A DNA stretch of 64,000 bases from Acidovorax sp. T1 (lineage in GTDB: Bacteria; Pseudomonadota; Gammaproteobacteria; Burkholderiales; Burkholderiaceae_C). The notes under the pieces are model-generated. The model was given only the letters and a program-made list of their open reading frames with translations. It had not been told where the DNA came from and ran no database searches. Location of the stretch: positions 1,806,001-1,870,000 of the forward strand of contig NZ_CP021648.1 in the NCBI RefSeq assembly GCF_002176815.1, given 5' to 3'. The position numbers and the translations under genes were made by a program. This document shows, one piece after another, positions 52,397 to 62,616 of the stretch (position 1 is its first letter; each line of letters begins with the position of its first letter).

Positions 52397-54745
52397 ATGA
52401 TTGCCCAGGAACTGGAAGTCAGCTTGCACATGGCCTTTGTTGAGGCCCGCCAGCAGCGCCACGAGTTCATCACCGTGGAGCATCTGTTGCTTGCACTGCT
52501 CGATAACCCCAGCGCAGCGGAAGTGCTGCGCGCATGTTCGGCCAATATCGATGACCTGCGCGCATCGCTGTCGAACTTCATCAAAGACAACACGCCGCAG
52601 GTCGCAGGATCTGACGAAGTGGACACACAACCCACGCTGGGCTTCCAGCGGGTGATCCAGCGCGCCATCATGCATGTGCAGTCCACCGGCAATGGCAAGA
52701 AAGAGGTGACGGGCGCCAATGTGCTCGTGGCCATCTTCGGCGAGAAGGATTCGCACGCCGTGTACTACCTGCACCAGCAGGGTGTGACGCGCCTGGACGT
52801 CGTCAACTTCATTGCCCACGGCATCAAGAAGGGCGAGCCGCCAGAGCCTGCCAAGGCTGAAAACCAGGCCGAAGGTGAAGAGGGCGCCAGCGCCGAGCGC
52901 AATGAAAAGGCCTCGCCGCTGGAGCAGTTCACCCAGAACCTGAACCAAGCAGCCAAGGACGGCAAGATCGACCCGCTGATCGGCCGCCACTACGAGGTGG
53001 AACGCACCATCCAGATCCTGTGCCGCCGCCGCAAGAACAACCCGCTGCTGGTGGGCGAAGCCGGCGTGGGCAAGACCGCGATTGCCGAGGGCCTGGCCTG
53101 GCGCATCACGCAAAACGATGTGCCCGAGATCCTGGCCGAGGCCGTGGTCTATTCGCTCGACATGGGCGCGCTGCTGGCGGGCACCAAGTACCGCGGCGAT
53201 TTTGAGCAGCGCCTCAAGGGCGTGCTCAAGTCGCTCAAGGACAAGCCCAATGCGATTTTGTTCATCGACGAGATCCACACCCTGATCGGTGCGGGCGCTG
53301 CGTCGGGCGGCACGCTCGATGCGTCCAACCTGCTCAAGCCGGCGCTCTCCAGCGGCCAGCTCAAGTGCATTGGCGCCACCACCTTCTCGGAATACCGTGG
53401 CATCTTCGAAAAAGACGCCGCGCTGTCGCGCCGCTTCCAGAAGGTGGACGTGGTCGAGCCCACCGTGCAGGAAACCATCGACATCCTCAAGGGCCTCAAG
53501 AGCCGCTTTGAAGAGCACCACAGCGTGAAATACGCCGCGGCGGCCCTGCAGGCAGCGGCCGAGCTGAGCGCCAAATACATCAACGACCGCCACCTGCCCG
53601 ACAAGGCCATTGACGTGATCGACGAGGCGGGTGCTGCCCAGCGCATCATGGTGCCGAGCAAGCGCAAGAAGACCATTGGCAAGGCCGAGATCGAAGAGAT
53701 CGTGGCCAAGATCGCACGCATTCCGCCCGCCAACGTGTCCAACGACGATCGCGGCAAGCTGCAGACGCTCGAGCGCGACCTGAAAAGCGTGGTGTTCGGC
53801 CAGGACAAGGCCCTGGAAGTGCTGGCCAGCGCGGTCAAGATGGCGCGTTCGGGCCTGGGCAAGGGCGACAAGCCGATTGGCTCGTTCCTGTTCAGCGGCC
53901 CCACCGGCGTGGGCAAGACCGAGGCGGCCAAGCAGCTGGCTTTCATCATGGGCATCGAGCTGATCCGCTTCGACATGTCGGAGTACATGGAGCGCCACGC
54001 TGTGAGCCGCCTGATCGGTGCGCCTCCGGGTTACGTGGGGTTTGACCAGGGCGGTCTGCTCACCGAAGCCATCACCAAGAAGCCACACGCGGTGCTGCTG
54101 CTCGATGAAATCGAAAAAGCACACCCGGACATCTTCAACGTGCTGCTGCAGGTGATGGACCATGGCACGCTGACCGACAACAACGGGCGCAAGGCCGACT
54201 TCCGCAACGTGCTCATCATCATGACCACCAACGCGGGCGCCGAGACCATGAACAAGGCGACCATCGGCTTTACCAACCCGCGCCAGGCGGGCGACGAAAT
54301 GGGCGACATCAAGCGCCTGTTCACGCCTGAGTTCCGCAACCGGCTCGATGCCATCGTCAACTTCAAGGCGCTTGACGAGCAGATCATCCTGCGCGTGGTG
54401 GACAAGTTCCTTCTGCAGCTCGAAACCCAGCTGGCCGAAAAGAAGGTGGAAGTCACCTTCACCGACACGCTGCGCAAGCACCTGGCCAAGAAGGGCTTCG
54501 ATCCGCTGATGGGCGCCCGCCCGATGCAGCGCCTGATCCAGGACACCATCCGCCGTGCGCTGGCCGACGAGTTGCTGTTTGGCCGACTGCAGGACGGCGG
54601 CCGCCTGACGGTGGACATTGAGGTCAAGACCGACGACAAGGGCGTGGAAAGCTCCGAGGTGTTGCTGGACATTCAGCCGCTGCCCAAGAAGGAGCGCTCG
54701 GCCAAGTCCGAGCCCGCCGAGCCGGAAGAAGCCACGGCGGATTGA
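52397..54745 (+). CDS. clpA: ATP-dependent Clp protease ATPase subunit ClpA
   Basis: ClpA is the AAA+ unfoldase that feeds ClpP. The 782-residue product has the N-domain ([20 protein letters not shown], then [13 protein letters not shown]). A first AAA module carries [17 protein letters not shown] and [14 protein letters not shown]; a second carries [18 protein letters not shown] and [17 protein letters not shown]. The C-terminal D2-small domain includes [16 protein letters not shown]. It ends in a charged tail. It follows clpS and is closed by a strong terminator. Confidence 0.98.
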   Translation: MIAQELEVSLHMAFVEARQQRHEFITVEHLLLALLDNPSAAEVLRACSANIDDLRASLSNFIKDNTPQVAGSDEVDTQPTLGFQRVIQRAIMHVQSTGNGKKEVTGANVLVAIFGEKDSHAVYYLHQQGVTRLDVVNFIAHGIKKGEPPEPAKAENQAEGEEGASAERNEKASPLEQFTQNLNQAAKDGKIDPLIGRHYEVERTIQILCRRRKNNPLLVGEAGVGKTAIAEGLAWRITQNDVPEILAEAVVYSLDMGALLAGTKYRGDFEQRLKGVLKSLKDKPNAILFIDEIHTLIGAGAASGGTLDASNLLKPALSSGQLKCIGATTFSEYRGIFEKDAALSRRFQKVDVVEPTVQETIDILKGLKSRFEEHHSVKYAAAALQAAAELSAKYINDRHLPDKAIDVIDEAGAAQRIMVPSKRKKTIGKAEIEEIVAKIARIPPANVSNDDRGKLQTLERDLKSVVFGQDKALEVLASAVKMARSGLGKGDKPIGSFLFSGPTGVGKTEAAKQLAFIMGIELIRFDMSEYMERHAVSRLIGAPPGYVGFDQGGLLTEAITKKPHAVLLLDEIEKAHPDIFNVLLQVMDHGTLTDNNGRKADFRNVLIIMTTNAGAETMNKATIGFTNPRQAGDEMGDIKRLFTPEFRNRLDAIVNFKALDEQIILRVVDKFLLQLETQLAEKKVEVTFTDTLRKHLAKKGFDPLMGARPMQRLIQDTIRRALADELLFGRLQDGGRLTVDIEVKTDDKGVESSEVLLDIQPLPKKERSAKSEPAEPEEATAD

Positions 54746-54802
54746 TCGGCGCAGCAGTGGCGCCCTTTGGCGCCCCCTTTGCGTGCTCCCGCAGACCCCC
54801 AA

Positions 54803-54836
54803 AAGAAAGCCCACGGTGTACGCCGTGGGCTTTCTT
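54803..54836. terminator. Bidirectional terminator between clpA and mltB
   Basis: AAGAAAGCCCACGG, a six-base loop, and CCGTGGGCTTTCTT form a perfect 14 bp stem. The T-rich ends on both sides suit transcripts from clpA (plus) and from the lytic transglycosylase (minus), which converge here. Confidence 0.92.
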
Positions 54837-54886
54837 GCTTGTTGTCTGCCGTGGGAGGGGGTGGATCTGCCCGATTGGACTGCCGC

Positions 54887-56209
54887 TCAGGGCGCTTGCA
54901 CGCGCTGCAGCAGCTCCAGCGTGGGGTAGCCATCTTGCGCCGTGCCGATGCTGCGCTGGAAGGCGCGCAGCCCCGCGCGGGTGGCCGGGCCCATGACGCC
55001 GTCCGGGGTGCCGGCAGAAAACCCCTTGCGGTTCAGCGTCTCCTGCAGCGTCTGTATTTGAGCGCGTGACATCGGCTCCAGATCGCGCGGCCAGGCACCT
55101 GCAATGGCTGGGCCGCCGCCGATCTGTTGCGCCAGCAGCGCCACCGCGAGCGCGTAGTTGGTGGAGTTGTTGTAGCGCAGGAGGGTACGAAAATTGGCGC
55201 CCACCACAAAGGCGGGGCCGCGTGCGCCGGCCGGAGTGACGATGGAGGCTGCGGCCAGGTGGGGTAGCGTTTGGCCTTCGATGGCGCGTACACCTTCGGC
55301 CACCCATTGCGCCGTGCTCTGCCGCACGCCGAGGTCGGCCCGGGCGTGGTCGAACGAAGGCGGCAGCTGGACTTCAGCCCCCCAGCGTTCGTTGGCCTGC
55401 CAGCCGGAGCGCGCCAGAAAATGGGCCGTGGATGCCGCCACGTCCGGGATGCTGCCCCAGATGTCGCGGTGCCCGTCGCCATCGGCATCGACGGCGTAGG
55501 CCAGAAACACCGAGGGCAGGAACTGCGTGTGGCCCATGGCGCCGGCCCAGGAGCCCACCATGCGTTCGGCCGCGATGTCGCCCGCGTCGATGATGCGCAG
55601 GGCGGCCAGCAGTTCGCTTTGTGCCCAGGCGCGGCGCCGCCCGTCGTAGGCCAGCGTGGCCAGTGCGTCCACGGTGCGCAAGCTGCCGAAGTTGCTGCCG
55701 TAGTTGCTCTCCATGCCCCAGATGGCGGTGATGACCGTGGCGGGCACGCCGTAGCGGGCTGCGGCGGCCTCCAGCGTTGCCTGGTGCTCAGCCCGTTGGG
55801 CCTGGCCCTGCGCGATGCGCTGGGCTGATACGGCGCTGTCGAGGTAGGCCCAGGGCGTGCGGGTGAATTCAGGCTGGGCACGGTCCAATTCAACGACGCG
55901 GGGCAGCCATTGCGCGCCGCCCAGCACATCGCGCACGGTGTCGGGCCGTATGCCGGCCGCCAGGGCCTGCGCAGAAAACGCGTTTCGCCAGGCGGCAAAG
56001 CCTGCAGCGTGGTCCGCACCGGCTGCCGTGCCGACGGTTGCGTCGGCGGCGCTGGGACGGGTTGCTGGGGGTAACGGTGCGACTACCGTGGATGGGGCGC
56101 TGGCGCAACCCGCCAATGCCACGGCAGCCACCAGTGCGGCCGGCAGTCGCATGCACGCAGGGCGTGGGCAGCGCGACAGGAAAGAGAGAGGGGCTTGGGT
56201 ACTTTGCAT
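54887..56209 (-). CDS. mltB: Lytic murein transglycosylase (MltB type) with peptidoglycan-binding domain
   Basis: This enzyme cleaves peptidoglycan to 1,6-anhydromuropeptides. Of 440 residues, the start is at ATG 56209 or, more likely for export, ATG 56152, where MRLPAALVAAVALAGCAS gives a clean lipobox (LAGC). The SLT2 domain has the catalytic glutamate in AIWGMESNYGSNFGSL, followed by WAGAMGHTQFLPSVFLAYAV and DADGDGHRDIWGSIPDVAAS. A C-terminal PG_binding_1 domain has QETLNRKGFSAGTPDGVMGP. It is divergent from sbcB. Confidence 0.95.
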   Translation of the reverse strand: MQSTQAPLSFLSRCPRPACMRLPAALVAAVALAGCASAPSTVVAPLPPATRPSAADATVGTAAGADHAAGFAAWRNAFSAQALAAGIRPDTVRDVLGGAQWLPRVVELDRAQPEFTRTPWAYLDSAVSAQRIAQGQAQRAEHQATLEAAAARYGVPATVITAIWGMESNYGSNFGSLRTVDALATLAYDGRRRAWAQSELLAALRIIDAGDIAAERMVGSWAGAMGHTQFLPSVFLAYAVDADGDGHRDIWGSIPDVAASTAHFLARSGWQANERWGAEVQLPPSFDHARADLGVRQSTAQWVAEGVRAIEGQTLPHLAAASIVTPAGARGPAFVVGANFRTLLRYNNSTNYALAVALLAQQIGGGPAIAGAWPRDLEPMSRAQIQTLQETLNRKGFSAGTPDGVMGPATRAGLRAFQRSIGTAQDGYPTLELLQRVQAP

Positions 56210-56282
56210 GCGCCATTGTCCCGCGCCGCAGCGCCTGTGTCTTGCCGCGGACGTGGCACGCCGTGCAGTGGCTGGTCTGCGT

Positions 56283-56347
56283 TTACTATTGTTTTGATAG
56301 CTACTGGCGCTTGATATGTAAGCGCTAGAGGCAAAAAAGACCAAAAA
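56283..56347. repeat. Intergenic palindromic repeat, copy I
   Basis: This reads ATTGTTTTGATAGCTACTGG, CGCTTGATATGTAAGCGC, TAGAGGCAAAAAAGACC between the divergent mltB and sbcB genes. It therefore lies in or near both promoters. Confidence 0.85.
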
Positions 56348-56421
56348 TCGGGTTACAGTTGGCATTCGCCGTGCACAACACCCGTGCGTGGTTTTTTCTC
56401 GCCCTTGTTTGTCCACCGACC

Positions 56422-57867
56422 ATGGCCCCTCACACCTTCCTCTGGCACGACTACGAAACCTTCGGCGCCAACACCCGGCGCGACCGGCCGGCGCAGTTTG
56501 CGGCCATCCGCACCGACGCCGAGCTCAATGAAATCGGCGAGCCGCTGATGCTCTACTGCCAGCCGGCCAATGACTATCTGCCGGACCCGCAGTCCTGCCT
56601 GATCACCGGCATCACGCCCCAGCTGTGCCTGGAAAAGGGCGTGCCCGAGCACGCTTTTGCCAATCGCATCGAGGCCGCATTTGCGCAGCCGGGCACCATC
56701 GGCGTGGGCTACAACACCATCCGGTTTGATGACGAGATCACGCGCTTCATGTTCTGGCGCAACCTCATCGACCCTTATGCGCGGGAATGGCAAAACCAGT
56801 GTGGCCGCTGGGATCTGCTCGATGTGGTGCGCATGACCTATGCGCTGCGGCCGGACGGCATCCATTGGCCCACCAAGGAAGACGGCACGCCGAGCTTCAA
56901 GCTGGAGCATCTGTCCAAAGCCAACGGCCTCGTGCACGAGTCCGCGCACGATGCGCTGTCGGACGTGCGCGCCACCATTGCGCTGGCGCGGCTGATCCGC
57001 CAGCACAACCCCAGGCTGTTTGACTTTGCACTCAGCCTGCACAAGAAGGACCGCGTGGCTGCCGAGCTGCGACTGCCCGCCACCACGGCCACGGCGCGGG
57101 CGTTCTTGCATGTGTCGGGCATGTTCCCTGCCGAGCGCGGCTGCCTGGCTGTGATGTGGCCGCTGGCCAGCCACCCCACCAACAAGAACGAGCTGATCGC
57201 CTGGGACCTGGCCCACGACCCGCGCGAACTGGCCACGCTGGGCGCCGACGAGATCCGCCTGCGCATGTTCTCCAAGGCCGCCGACCTGCCCGAGGGCACC
57301 ACGCGCCTGCCCATCAAGACCATCCATCTGAACAAATCGCCCATGGTGGTGGGCAATGTGAACACGCTCACCCCCGCGCGGGCGCAGCGCTGGGGCATCG
57401 ACCTGGCCCAGGCGGCGCAGCATGCCGACATGGCGCGGGCCTTGCCGGACATGAGCGGCATCTGGCCCGCCGTGTTTGCCCGCCCGGCCGAGCCTGCCCC
57501 CGATGTGGACCAGGACCTGTATGGCGGATTCGTGGGCAACAGCGACCGCCGCCACCTGAACGATTTGCGCACCATGAATGGCGCAAAGCTGGCCACCGCG
57601 CGCACGGGCTTTGATGACCCGCGCCTGGCCGAGCTGGTGTGGCGCTATCGGGCCCGCAACTTCCCGGACACCCTGTCGCCCGAAGAGGCCGGGCGCTGGG
57701 AGGCGCACCGCGCCGCTTGCCTGTTTGACGGGGCGGGCGGGGCGCGCACCGTGGAGCAGCTGTTTACCGAAATCGACCAGATCTCGGAAACTGCCGATGA
57801 CGACCGCACCCAGGAGATTCTGGGCGCCCTGTACGATTACGCCGAGCACATCGCGCCTGAACGCTGA
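56422..57867 (+). CDS. sbcB: Exodeoxyribonuclease I
   Basis: Exo I degrades single-stranded DNA 3' to 5' in repair and recombination. The 481-residue product (E. coli 475) has the DEDD exonuclease start FLWHDYETFGANTRRDRPAQ with D10 and E12. It also has GYNTIRFDDEITRFMFWRNL, HDALSDVRATIALARLI, and the SH3-like and C-terminal helical regions. I start at ATG 56422. The 225 bp after it hold a hairpin and repeat family 2. Confidence 0.96.
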   Translation: MAPHTFLWHDYETFGANTRRDRPAQFAAIRTDAELNEIGEPLMLYCQPANDYLPDPQSCLITGITPQLCLEKGVPEHAFANRIEAAFAQPGTIGVGYNTIRFDDEITRFMFWRNLIDPYAREWQNQCGRWDLLDVVRMTYALRPDGIHWPTKEDGTPSFKLEHLSKANGLVHESAHDALSDVRATIALARLIRQHNPRLFDFALSLHKKDRVAAELRLPATTATARAFLHVSGMFPAERGCLAVMWPLASHPTNKNELIAWDLAHDPRELATLGADEIRLRMFSKAADLPEGTTRLPIKTIHLNKSPMVVGNVNTLTPARAQRWGIDLAQAAQHADMARALPDMSGIWPAVFARPAEPAPDVDQDLYGGFVGNSDRRHLNDLRTMNGAKLATARTGFDDPRLAELVWRYRARNFPDTLSPEEAGRWEAHRAACLFDGAGGARTVEQLFTEIDQISETADDDRTQEILGALYDYAEHIAPER

Positions 57868-57927
57868 CCCCCCTGAGGCGCTGCGCGCCCGGTGCTGGCG
57901 CCAGAAGCGCCTGCCCTTCGTGGCCGT

Positions 57928-57951
57928 CCAAGCCTGCGCAGGCAGGCTTGG
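57928..57951. terminator. Hairpin downstream of sbcB
   Basis: CCAAGCCTGC-GCAG-GCAGGCTTGG is a perfect 10 bp stem with a tetraloop, 60 bp after the sbcB stop. There is no T tract, so it may be part of the adjoining repeat rather than a true terminator. Confidence 0.45.
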
Positions 57952-57960
57952 AGCCGCGGC

Positions 57961-58027
57961 CCCTCAGCCCCCCGAGGGGGGACGCACCCCGGTGGCCCGG
58001 CGAAGCCGGTTCCACGGGGGCGCTGGT
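57961..58027 (-). repeat. Second intergenic repeat family, copy 2
   Basis: On the minus strand CCGTGGAACCGGCTTCGCCG and the following GTGCGTCCCCCCTCGGGGGG align with 10251-10334. It lies between sbcB and the PLP enzyme gene. Confidence 0.65.
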
Positions 58028-58092
58028 ATTCGGGGCGCGCCGGTTTCAGGCTACAGCGCCCATTGCACGCCGACAATCATCCGCAACGTTTT

Positions 58093-59352
58093 ATGACGAC
58101 ACCAAACAACCATCATTTCACCACCCAGATCGTGCATGCCGACCGCCTGAGCGGCGCCGGGCATGGCGCCATCCACCAGCCCATCCACACCTCGGTGCAA
58201 TACGGTTTCGACAAGGTCGAAGACCTGATTGCCGTGTTCCAGGGCACCGCCAAGGGTGGCTTCAACTATGCGCGCCAGGGCACGCCCACCACGGCGGCGC
58301 TGGAGTCCAAGCTGACGCAAATGGAGCGCGGTCAGGGCAGCATTGTGTTTTCCACGGGCATGGCAGCCATCTGCGCCGTTTTTCTCACGCTGCTCAAGGC
58401 GGGCGACCATCTGGTGGCCAGCAAGTTCGTGTTTGGCAACACCAACAGCGTGCTCGGCACCCTGGCCGACCTGGGCATCGAGGTCACCACGGTCGATGTG
58501 ACGGATGCCGCGCAGGTGGCTGCCGCCGTGCGCCCCCACACGCGCATGGTGTTTGTCGAGACCATCGCCAACCCCGGCACCCAGATGCCCGACCTGGAAG
58601 GCATCGGTGCGCTGTGCAAAGAGCGCGGGCTGCTGTATGTGGTGGACAACACGGTGGCCTCGCCCTACCTGTTCCGCCCGGGCACGGTGGGGGCGGGGCT
58701 GGTGGTCCATTCGCTCACCAAAAGCATGGGTGGCCAGGGCGACGCGCTGGGCGGCGCTGTCATCGACACGGGTGTTTTTGACTGGAGCCGTTACCCCAAC
58801 ATTTTCCCGGCCTACCGCAAGGGCGATGCCAAGGGTTGGGGCCTGCAGCAGCTGCGCAAGAAGGGGCTGCGCGACATGGGCGGCACCTTGTCATCCCACG
58901 CCGCGCACCAGATTGCGCTGGGCGCGGAAACGCTGGCGCTGCGCATGGACCGCACCAGCGCCACCGCGCTGGCCTTGGCCCAATGGCTGGAGCAGCACCC
59001 TGCCGTGGCGCGGGTGCATTACCCGCTGCTGGCGTCGCACCCGCAGCATGCGCAGGCCAAAAAGCACCTCAAGGCGGGTTCGTGGCTGCTGTCGTTTGAA
59101 TTGCGCGACCCGGCCCAGTGCCTGCCGCTGTGCAACCGCCTGCAGCTGCCCATCAAGGCCACGGGCCTGGCCGATACGCGCACGCTCATCATCCCGGTGG
59201 CGCACACCATCTTCTGGGAAGCAGGGCCCGAGGTGCGTGCCAACATGGGCATTGGCGACAGCATGATCCGCCTGTCGGTTGGGCTGGAGGAGGTTGAGGA
59301 CCTGCTGGCCGATTTTGAGCAGGCGCTGGCCGCACTTCCTGTGGCTGCGTGA
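58093..59352 (+). CDS. Cys/Met metabolism PLP-dependent enzyme (sulfhydrylase/cystathionine gamma-synthase family)
   Basis: This 419-residue fold-type I PLP enzyme has GGFNYARQGTPTTAALESKL, IVFSTGMAAICAVFLTLL and LLYVVDNTVASPYLFRPGTV. The PLP lysine is in VHSLTKSMGGQGDALGG (about K210). The family includes O-succinyl- and O-acetylhomoserine sulfhydrylases, cystathionine synthase and gamma-lyases; the motifs visible do not separate them. Incorporation of sulfide from CysI into homocysteine is an attractive but unproven role. The start at ATG 58093 follows a GC-rich repeat region. Confidence 0.88.
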   Translation: MTTPNNHHFTTQIVHADRLSGAGHGAIHQPIHTSVQYGFDKVEDLIAVFQGTAKGGFNYARQGTPTTAALESKLTQMERGQGSIVFSTGMAAICAVFLTLLKAGDHLVASKFVFGNTNSVLGTLADLGIEVTTVDVTDAAQVAAAVRPHTRMVFVETIANPGTQMPDLEGIGALCKERGLLYVVDNTVASPYLFRPGTVGAGLVVHSLTKSMGGQGDALGGAVIDTGVFDWSRYPNIFPAYRKGDAKGWGLQQLRKKGLRDMGGTLSSHAAHQIALGAETLALRMDRTSATALALAQWLEQHPAVARVHYPLLASHPQHAQAKKHLKAGSWLLSFELRDPAQCLPLCNRLQLPIKATGLADTRTLIIPVAHTIFWEAGPEVRANMGIGDSMIRLSVGLEEVEDLLADFEQALAALPVAA

Positions 59353-59375
59353 CTGCCCTGAAAGCCGTTAGTCTG

Positions 59376-59440
59376 CTATTGTAATAATAGCTCCTAGCTC
59401 TTTGTCCATAAGCGCTGGAGGCCAATTTGGCTTGAATTTC
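59376..59440. repeat. Intergenic palindromic repeat, copy J
   Basis: This reads TTGTAATAATAGCTCCTAGC, TCTTTGTCCATAAGCGC, TGGAGGCCAATTTGGCTTG. Its right edge reaches the stop codon of the convergent membrane protein gene. The GGAGGCCA segment is the same one that serves as Shine-Dalgarno in copy E. Confidence 0.85.
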
Positions 59441-60710
59441 AGCCAAAAAACCGGTAGCACACCACAATGGCCGCCACTACACCGGCCAGCTCCGCCAGCA
59501 GCGCGCAGGCCACCGCATGGCGCGCCCGCTGGATGCCCACGGCGCCAAAGTACACCGCCAGCACATAAAACGTGGTTTCGGTGCTGCCCTGGATGGTGGC
59601 GGCCGCCAGCGCGGCGAAGCTGTCCACGCCCTGGCTCTGCATGGTTTCGATCAGCATGGCGCGCGCCGCGCTGCCCGAAAACGGCTTGACCAGCGCCGTG
59701 GGCAGCGCATCGACAAAGCGCGCATCCATGCCCAGCACCTGCACGCACCAGCGGATGGCGTCCAGCACATAGCCCAGGGCGCCCGAGGCGCGAAACACCC
59801 CCACCGCGCACAGCATGGCCACCAGGTAGGGCAGCAGGCCCTTGGCCACGTCAAAACCCTCTTTGGCGCCTTCGATGAAGGCCTCGTACACGGCCACCTT
59901 GCGCCATGCGCCCACGCAAACAAACAGCAGCACCAACGCAAACAGCGTGAGGTTGCCCAGCAGCGACGACAGCTGCGCCAGCGCCGCCGCGCTCAATGTG
60001 GCCAGCAGCGCCATGAAGCCCGCCAGCCCCAGCGCCACCGGCAGCAAATAGGCCAGCACCACCGGGCTGAACAGCGGCAGCCGCTGCACCACGGCCACGC
60101 TGAGCAGCCCCACCAGCGTCGATGCCGAAGTGGCCAGCAGGATGGGCAGGAACACCAGCGTCGGGTCGGGCGCGCCCTGCTGCATGCGGTACATGAAGAT
60201 GGTGACCGGCAGCAGCGTGAGCGACGAGGCGTTGAGCACCAAAAACAGAATCTGCGCGTTGGTGGCAGTGTCGGGCTGCGGGTTCAGCTCTTGCAGCGCA
60301 CGCATGGCTTTCAGGCCCATGGGCGTGGCGGCGTTGTCCAGCCCCAGCGCGTTGGCGGCAAAGTTCAGCGTCATCAGTCCCAGGGCCGGGTGGCCGCGCG
60401 GCACGCCGGGCATCAGCCGCGCAAACAGCGGCGCCAGCCAGCGCGCCACGGCGTTCACGATGCCGGCCTTTTCGGCGATGCGCAAAAAGCCCAGCCACAG
60501 CGTGAGCGTGCCAAACAGCAGCACCATCACCTCGACCGACAGTTTGGCCATGGCAAACAGGGCCTCGACCATGGCGGCAAAGATCTGGGCGTTGCCGCCC
60601 ACCAGCCATTGGGCCAGCGCGGCGATGGCAGCGGTGACAAAGAAGCCCAGCCAGAGGGTGTTGAGCAAGGATGGAACTCCGTAGGTGTTGGTGTTGCCGG
60701 GGTGTGCCAT
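59439..60710 (-). CDS. SpmA/SpmB-like nucleoside-recognition (Gate) domain membrane protein
   Basis: This 423-residue inner-membrane protein looks like SpmA and SpmB fused into one chain. The first Gate half has FGTLTLWLGFLRIAEKAGIV and LNFAANALGLDNAATPMGLK, and the second has GLLPYLVAMLCAVGVFRASG and AAATIQGSTETTFYVLAVYF. Such fusions occur in many Gram-negative bacteria that do not sporulate; the substrate is unknown. ATG 60710 is preferred to GTG 60725. It is convergent with the PLP enzyme and divergent from yebC; 60711-60960 shows no assignable site. Confidence 0.9.
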   Translation of the reverse strand: MAHPGNTNTYGVPSLLNTLWLGFFVTAAIAALAQWLVGGNAQIFAAMVEALFAMAKLSVEVMVLLFGTLTLWLGFLRIAEKAGIVNAVARWLAPLFARLMPGVPRGHPALGLMTLNFAANALGLDNAATPMGLKAMRALQELNPQPDTATNAQILFLVLNASSLTLLPVTIFMYRMQQGAPDPTLVFLPILLATSASTLVGLLSVAVVQRLPLFSPVVLAYLLPVALGLAGFMALLATLSAAALAQLSSLLGNLTLFALVLLFVCVGAWRKVAVYEAFIEGAKEGFDVAKGLLPYLVAMLCAVGVFRASGALGYVLDAIRWCVQVLGMDARFVDALPTALVKPFSGSAARAMLIETMQSQGVDSFAALAAATIQGSTETTFYVLAVYFGAVGIQRARHAVACALLAELAGVVAAIVVCYRFFG

Positions 60711-60960
60711 TTTCGGCCGATTCACCGCAGCAATTGGCAGGGGCGCGCTGGCCTGGGTGCGAACCCGGCAATGGATAGCGTAACCCGCATGACGGCCCGC
60801 AGCCGCGCAAAAGCCAGGGTGAACCGCCGGGTGGTACCCTACAGGGTTCGGTTGCGCGCTCCGTTTTCGCGGAAAAAACCAGCGCGCATTCGCCCCAAGA
60901 CAAAAACCAGGCGCCTTTGAACAGCTTCATAGAGCGCCACAACACCAAGGAACATTCGCC

Positions 60961-61674
60961 ATGGGCGCCCAGTGGAAAGCAAAAGGTAAGGCACAAGTCG
61001 CAGATGCCAGAGGCAAGCTGTTTGGCAAGCTGGCCAAGGAAATCATGGTGGCGGCGCGCGGTGGTGCCGATCCGGCCGGCAATTCGCGCCTGCGCCTCGT
61101 GGTCGAGCAGGCCCGCAAGGTCTCGATGCCCAAGGAAACGCTGGAGCGCGCCATCAAGAAGGGCGCCGGCATCGGCGACGAGGCCGTCCATTTCGAGCAT
61201 GTGATTTACGAGGGCTTTGCGCCCCACCAGGTGGCCGTGATGGTCGAATGCCTGACCGACAACGTCAACCGCACCGCGCCCGAAATGCGCGTGCTGTTCC
61301 GCAAGGGCCAGCTGGGCACCTCGGGCTCGGTGGCGTGGGATTTCAACCATGTGGGCATGATCGAGGCCGAGCCCTCCACCCCCGGCGCCGACCCCGAGCT
61401 GGCCGCCATCGAAGCCGGCGCGCAAGACTTTGAAGCCGGCGACGAAGAGGGCACCACCACGTTCTGGACCGACCCGACCGACCTGGACCTGGTCAGCCGC
61501 GCGCTGCCCGCGCAGGGCTTTACCGTACTGTCGGCCAAGCTGGGCTACAAGCCCAAGAACCCGGTCAACCCCGCCAATTTGACGGCAGAGCAGCTGGAAG
61601 AGGTCGAGAGCTTTCTGGCCGCCATTGACGCCAACGACGACGTGCAGAACGTCTATGTGAGCCTGGGCAGCTGA
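60961..61674 (+). CDS. yebC: YebC/PmpR family protein (TACO1-like)
   Basis: This 237-residue protein begins [20 protein letters not shown] and has [20 protein letters not shown], the GAGIGDEAV region with [20 protein letters not shown], and the C-terminal half of the family. YebC proteins act as DNA-binding regulators and, as recently described for several, ease translation of difficult nascent peptides. It heads a same-direction cluster that continues with a DnaJ-domain protein 61 bp downstream. Confidence 0.95.
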   Translation: MGAQWKAKGKAQVADARGKLFGKLAKEIMVAARGGADPAGNSRLRLVVEQARKVSMPKETLERAIKKGAGIGDEAVHFEHVIYEGFAPHQVAVMVECLTDNVNRTAPEMRVLFRKGQLGTSGSVAWDFNHVGMIEAEPSTPGADPELAAIEAGAQDFEAGDEEGTTTFWTDPTDLDLVSRALPAQGFTVLSAKLGYKPKNPVNPANLTAEQLEEVESFLAAIDANDDVQNVYVSLGS

Positions 61675-61735
61675 TGATCGTCCTGGCGCTGGCCGCCATC
61701 CCGGCCAGCGCCGCGCTTTTCTCCAACACCATTGC

Positions 61736-62020
61736 ATGACCGCTGACCATTACGCAGCCCTCGGACTGGGCGCCAACGCGTCGCTGTCCGATATCAAGAA
61801 GGCCTTTCGCCAGAAAGCGTCCTTTTATCACCCGGACAAGAACGATGCGCCCGACGCAGCGCAGCGCTTTCAGGCCGTGCAAAAGGCCTACGAAGTGCTG
61901 TCGGACGAGGAGTCCCGCCAGGCCTACGACGACAACCGCCGCCGCAACCTGCTGGACGACCCGCTGCAGACCGCGCAAGAGATCTGGCAAACCTATTTCA
62001 AGAGCATTCTTCCTTCGTGA
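61736..62020 (+). CDS. Stand-alone J-domain protein
   Basis: This 94-residue protein is essentially one J domain, DHYAALGLGANASLSDIKKA then ASFYHPDKNDAPDAA with the HPD tripeptide, plus a short tail. It lacks the Gly/Phe, zinc and C-terminal domains of DnaJ. It would stimulate a DnaK-type chaperone for a particular client. It overlaps the next gene by 4 bp (GTGA), which points to a functional link with that uncharacterised protein. Confidence 0.93.
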   Translation: MTADHYAALGLGANASLSDIKKAFRQKASFYHPDKNDAPDAAQRFQAVQKAYEVLSDEESRQAYDDNRRRNLLDDPLQTAQEIWQTYFKSILPS

Positions 62021-62586
62021 AACTTTCCCCTTACTTTTATGACCTGCGTTCGGCCTACCAGGCCGAACTCGATGACCTGGTTTCGGACTCGGAGGGCAAG
62101 GATGTGCTTCGCAAGCGGCTGGCAGAAAAGCGCTCTGAAATCGGTTTTCTCGTGAAGATGATGGAACTGGCCCCGGAAATGGTGGCGGTGGTCTTCCACC
62201 AGGGCTTTCGTTTTGCCAAGCCTGCGGTGATGGAGCATCTGCTCGGCCAGGGGGCCGACAACCTGCCCGACTGGGGCACGCTGGCAGGCGCTGTCTCGCT
62301 GGAACCCTGGGCCGCCAGCCTGGCTCCAACCGTGTTGCGCGAGCCTGGTGGGCCCGTCTTCATGGTCGTGGCAGCGGCGTTGGAGTATTTGCACCAGCAT
62401 GCGCGCCTGGCCCCGGCACCCGCGCAGGGCGATGCCGAGCCGGATTCTGACGAAGAGGCCGCTGAGCACGACGATGACTACAACGCCCTGAGCGCCGACG
62501 ATGCCGCCGACCCGCACACCAGCCGCACCCGCGACGAGGCCAGTTCCCACTGGCTGGCCGAGGCCGGCTTTGACCGCAAAGACTGA
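62017..62586 (+). CDS. Uncharacterised protein following the J-domain gene
   Basis: This 189-residue protein starts at GTG 62017, overlapping the J-domain gene by 4 bp. It begins MKLSPYFYDLRSAYQAELDD and has a helical core (EIGFLVKMMELAPEMVAVVF) and an acidic low-complexity C-terminal part (DSDEEAAEHDDDYNALSADD). I see no membrane segment or known motif. The acidic tail and coupling to a J protein suggest a cytoplasmic client or partner, which is only a guess. Confidence 0.82.
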   Translation: MKLSPYFYDLRSAYQAELDDLVSDSEGKDVLRKRLAEKRSEIGFLVKMMELAPEMVAVVFHQGFRFAKPAVMEHLLGQGADNLPDWGTLAGAVSLEPWAASLAPTVLREPGGPVFMVVAAALEYLHQHARLAPAPAQGDAEPDSDEEAAEHDDDYNALSADDAADPHTSRTRDEASSHWLAEAGFDRKD

Positions 62587-62616
62587 CCAGTCCCAGATTT
62601 TCGAGATGTCCCGCAC

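Noticed and set aside
52364..54814. An 816-codon open frame on the minus strand
   Set aside because: It mirrors clpA, which is intact and well conserved, and carries no recognisable domain.
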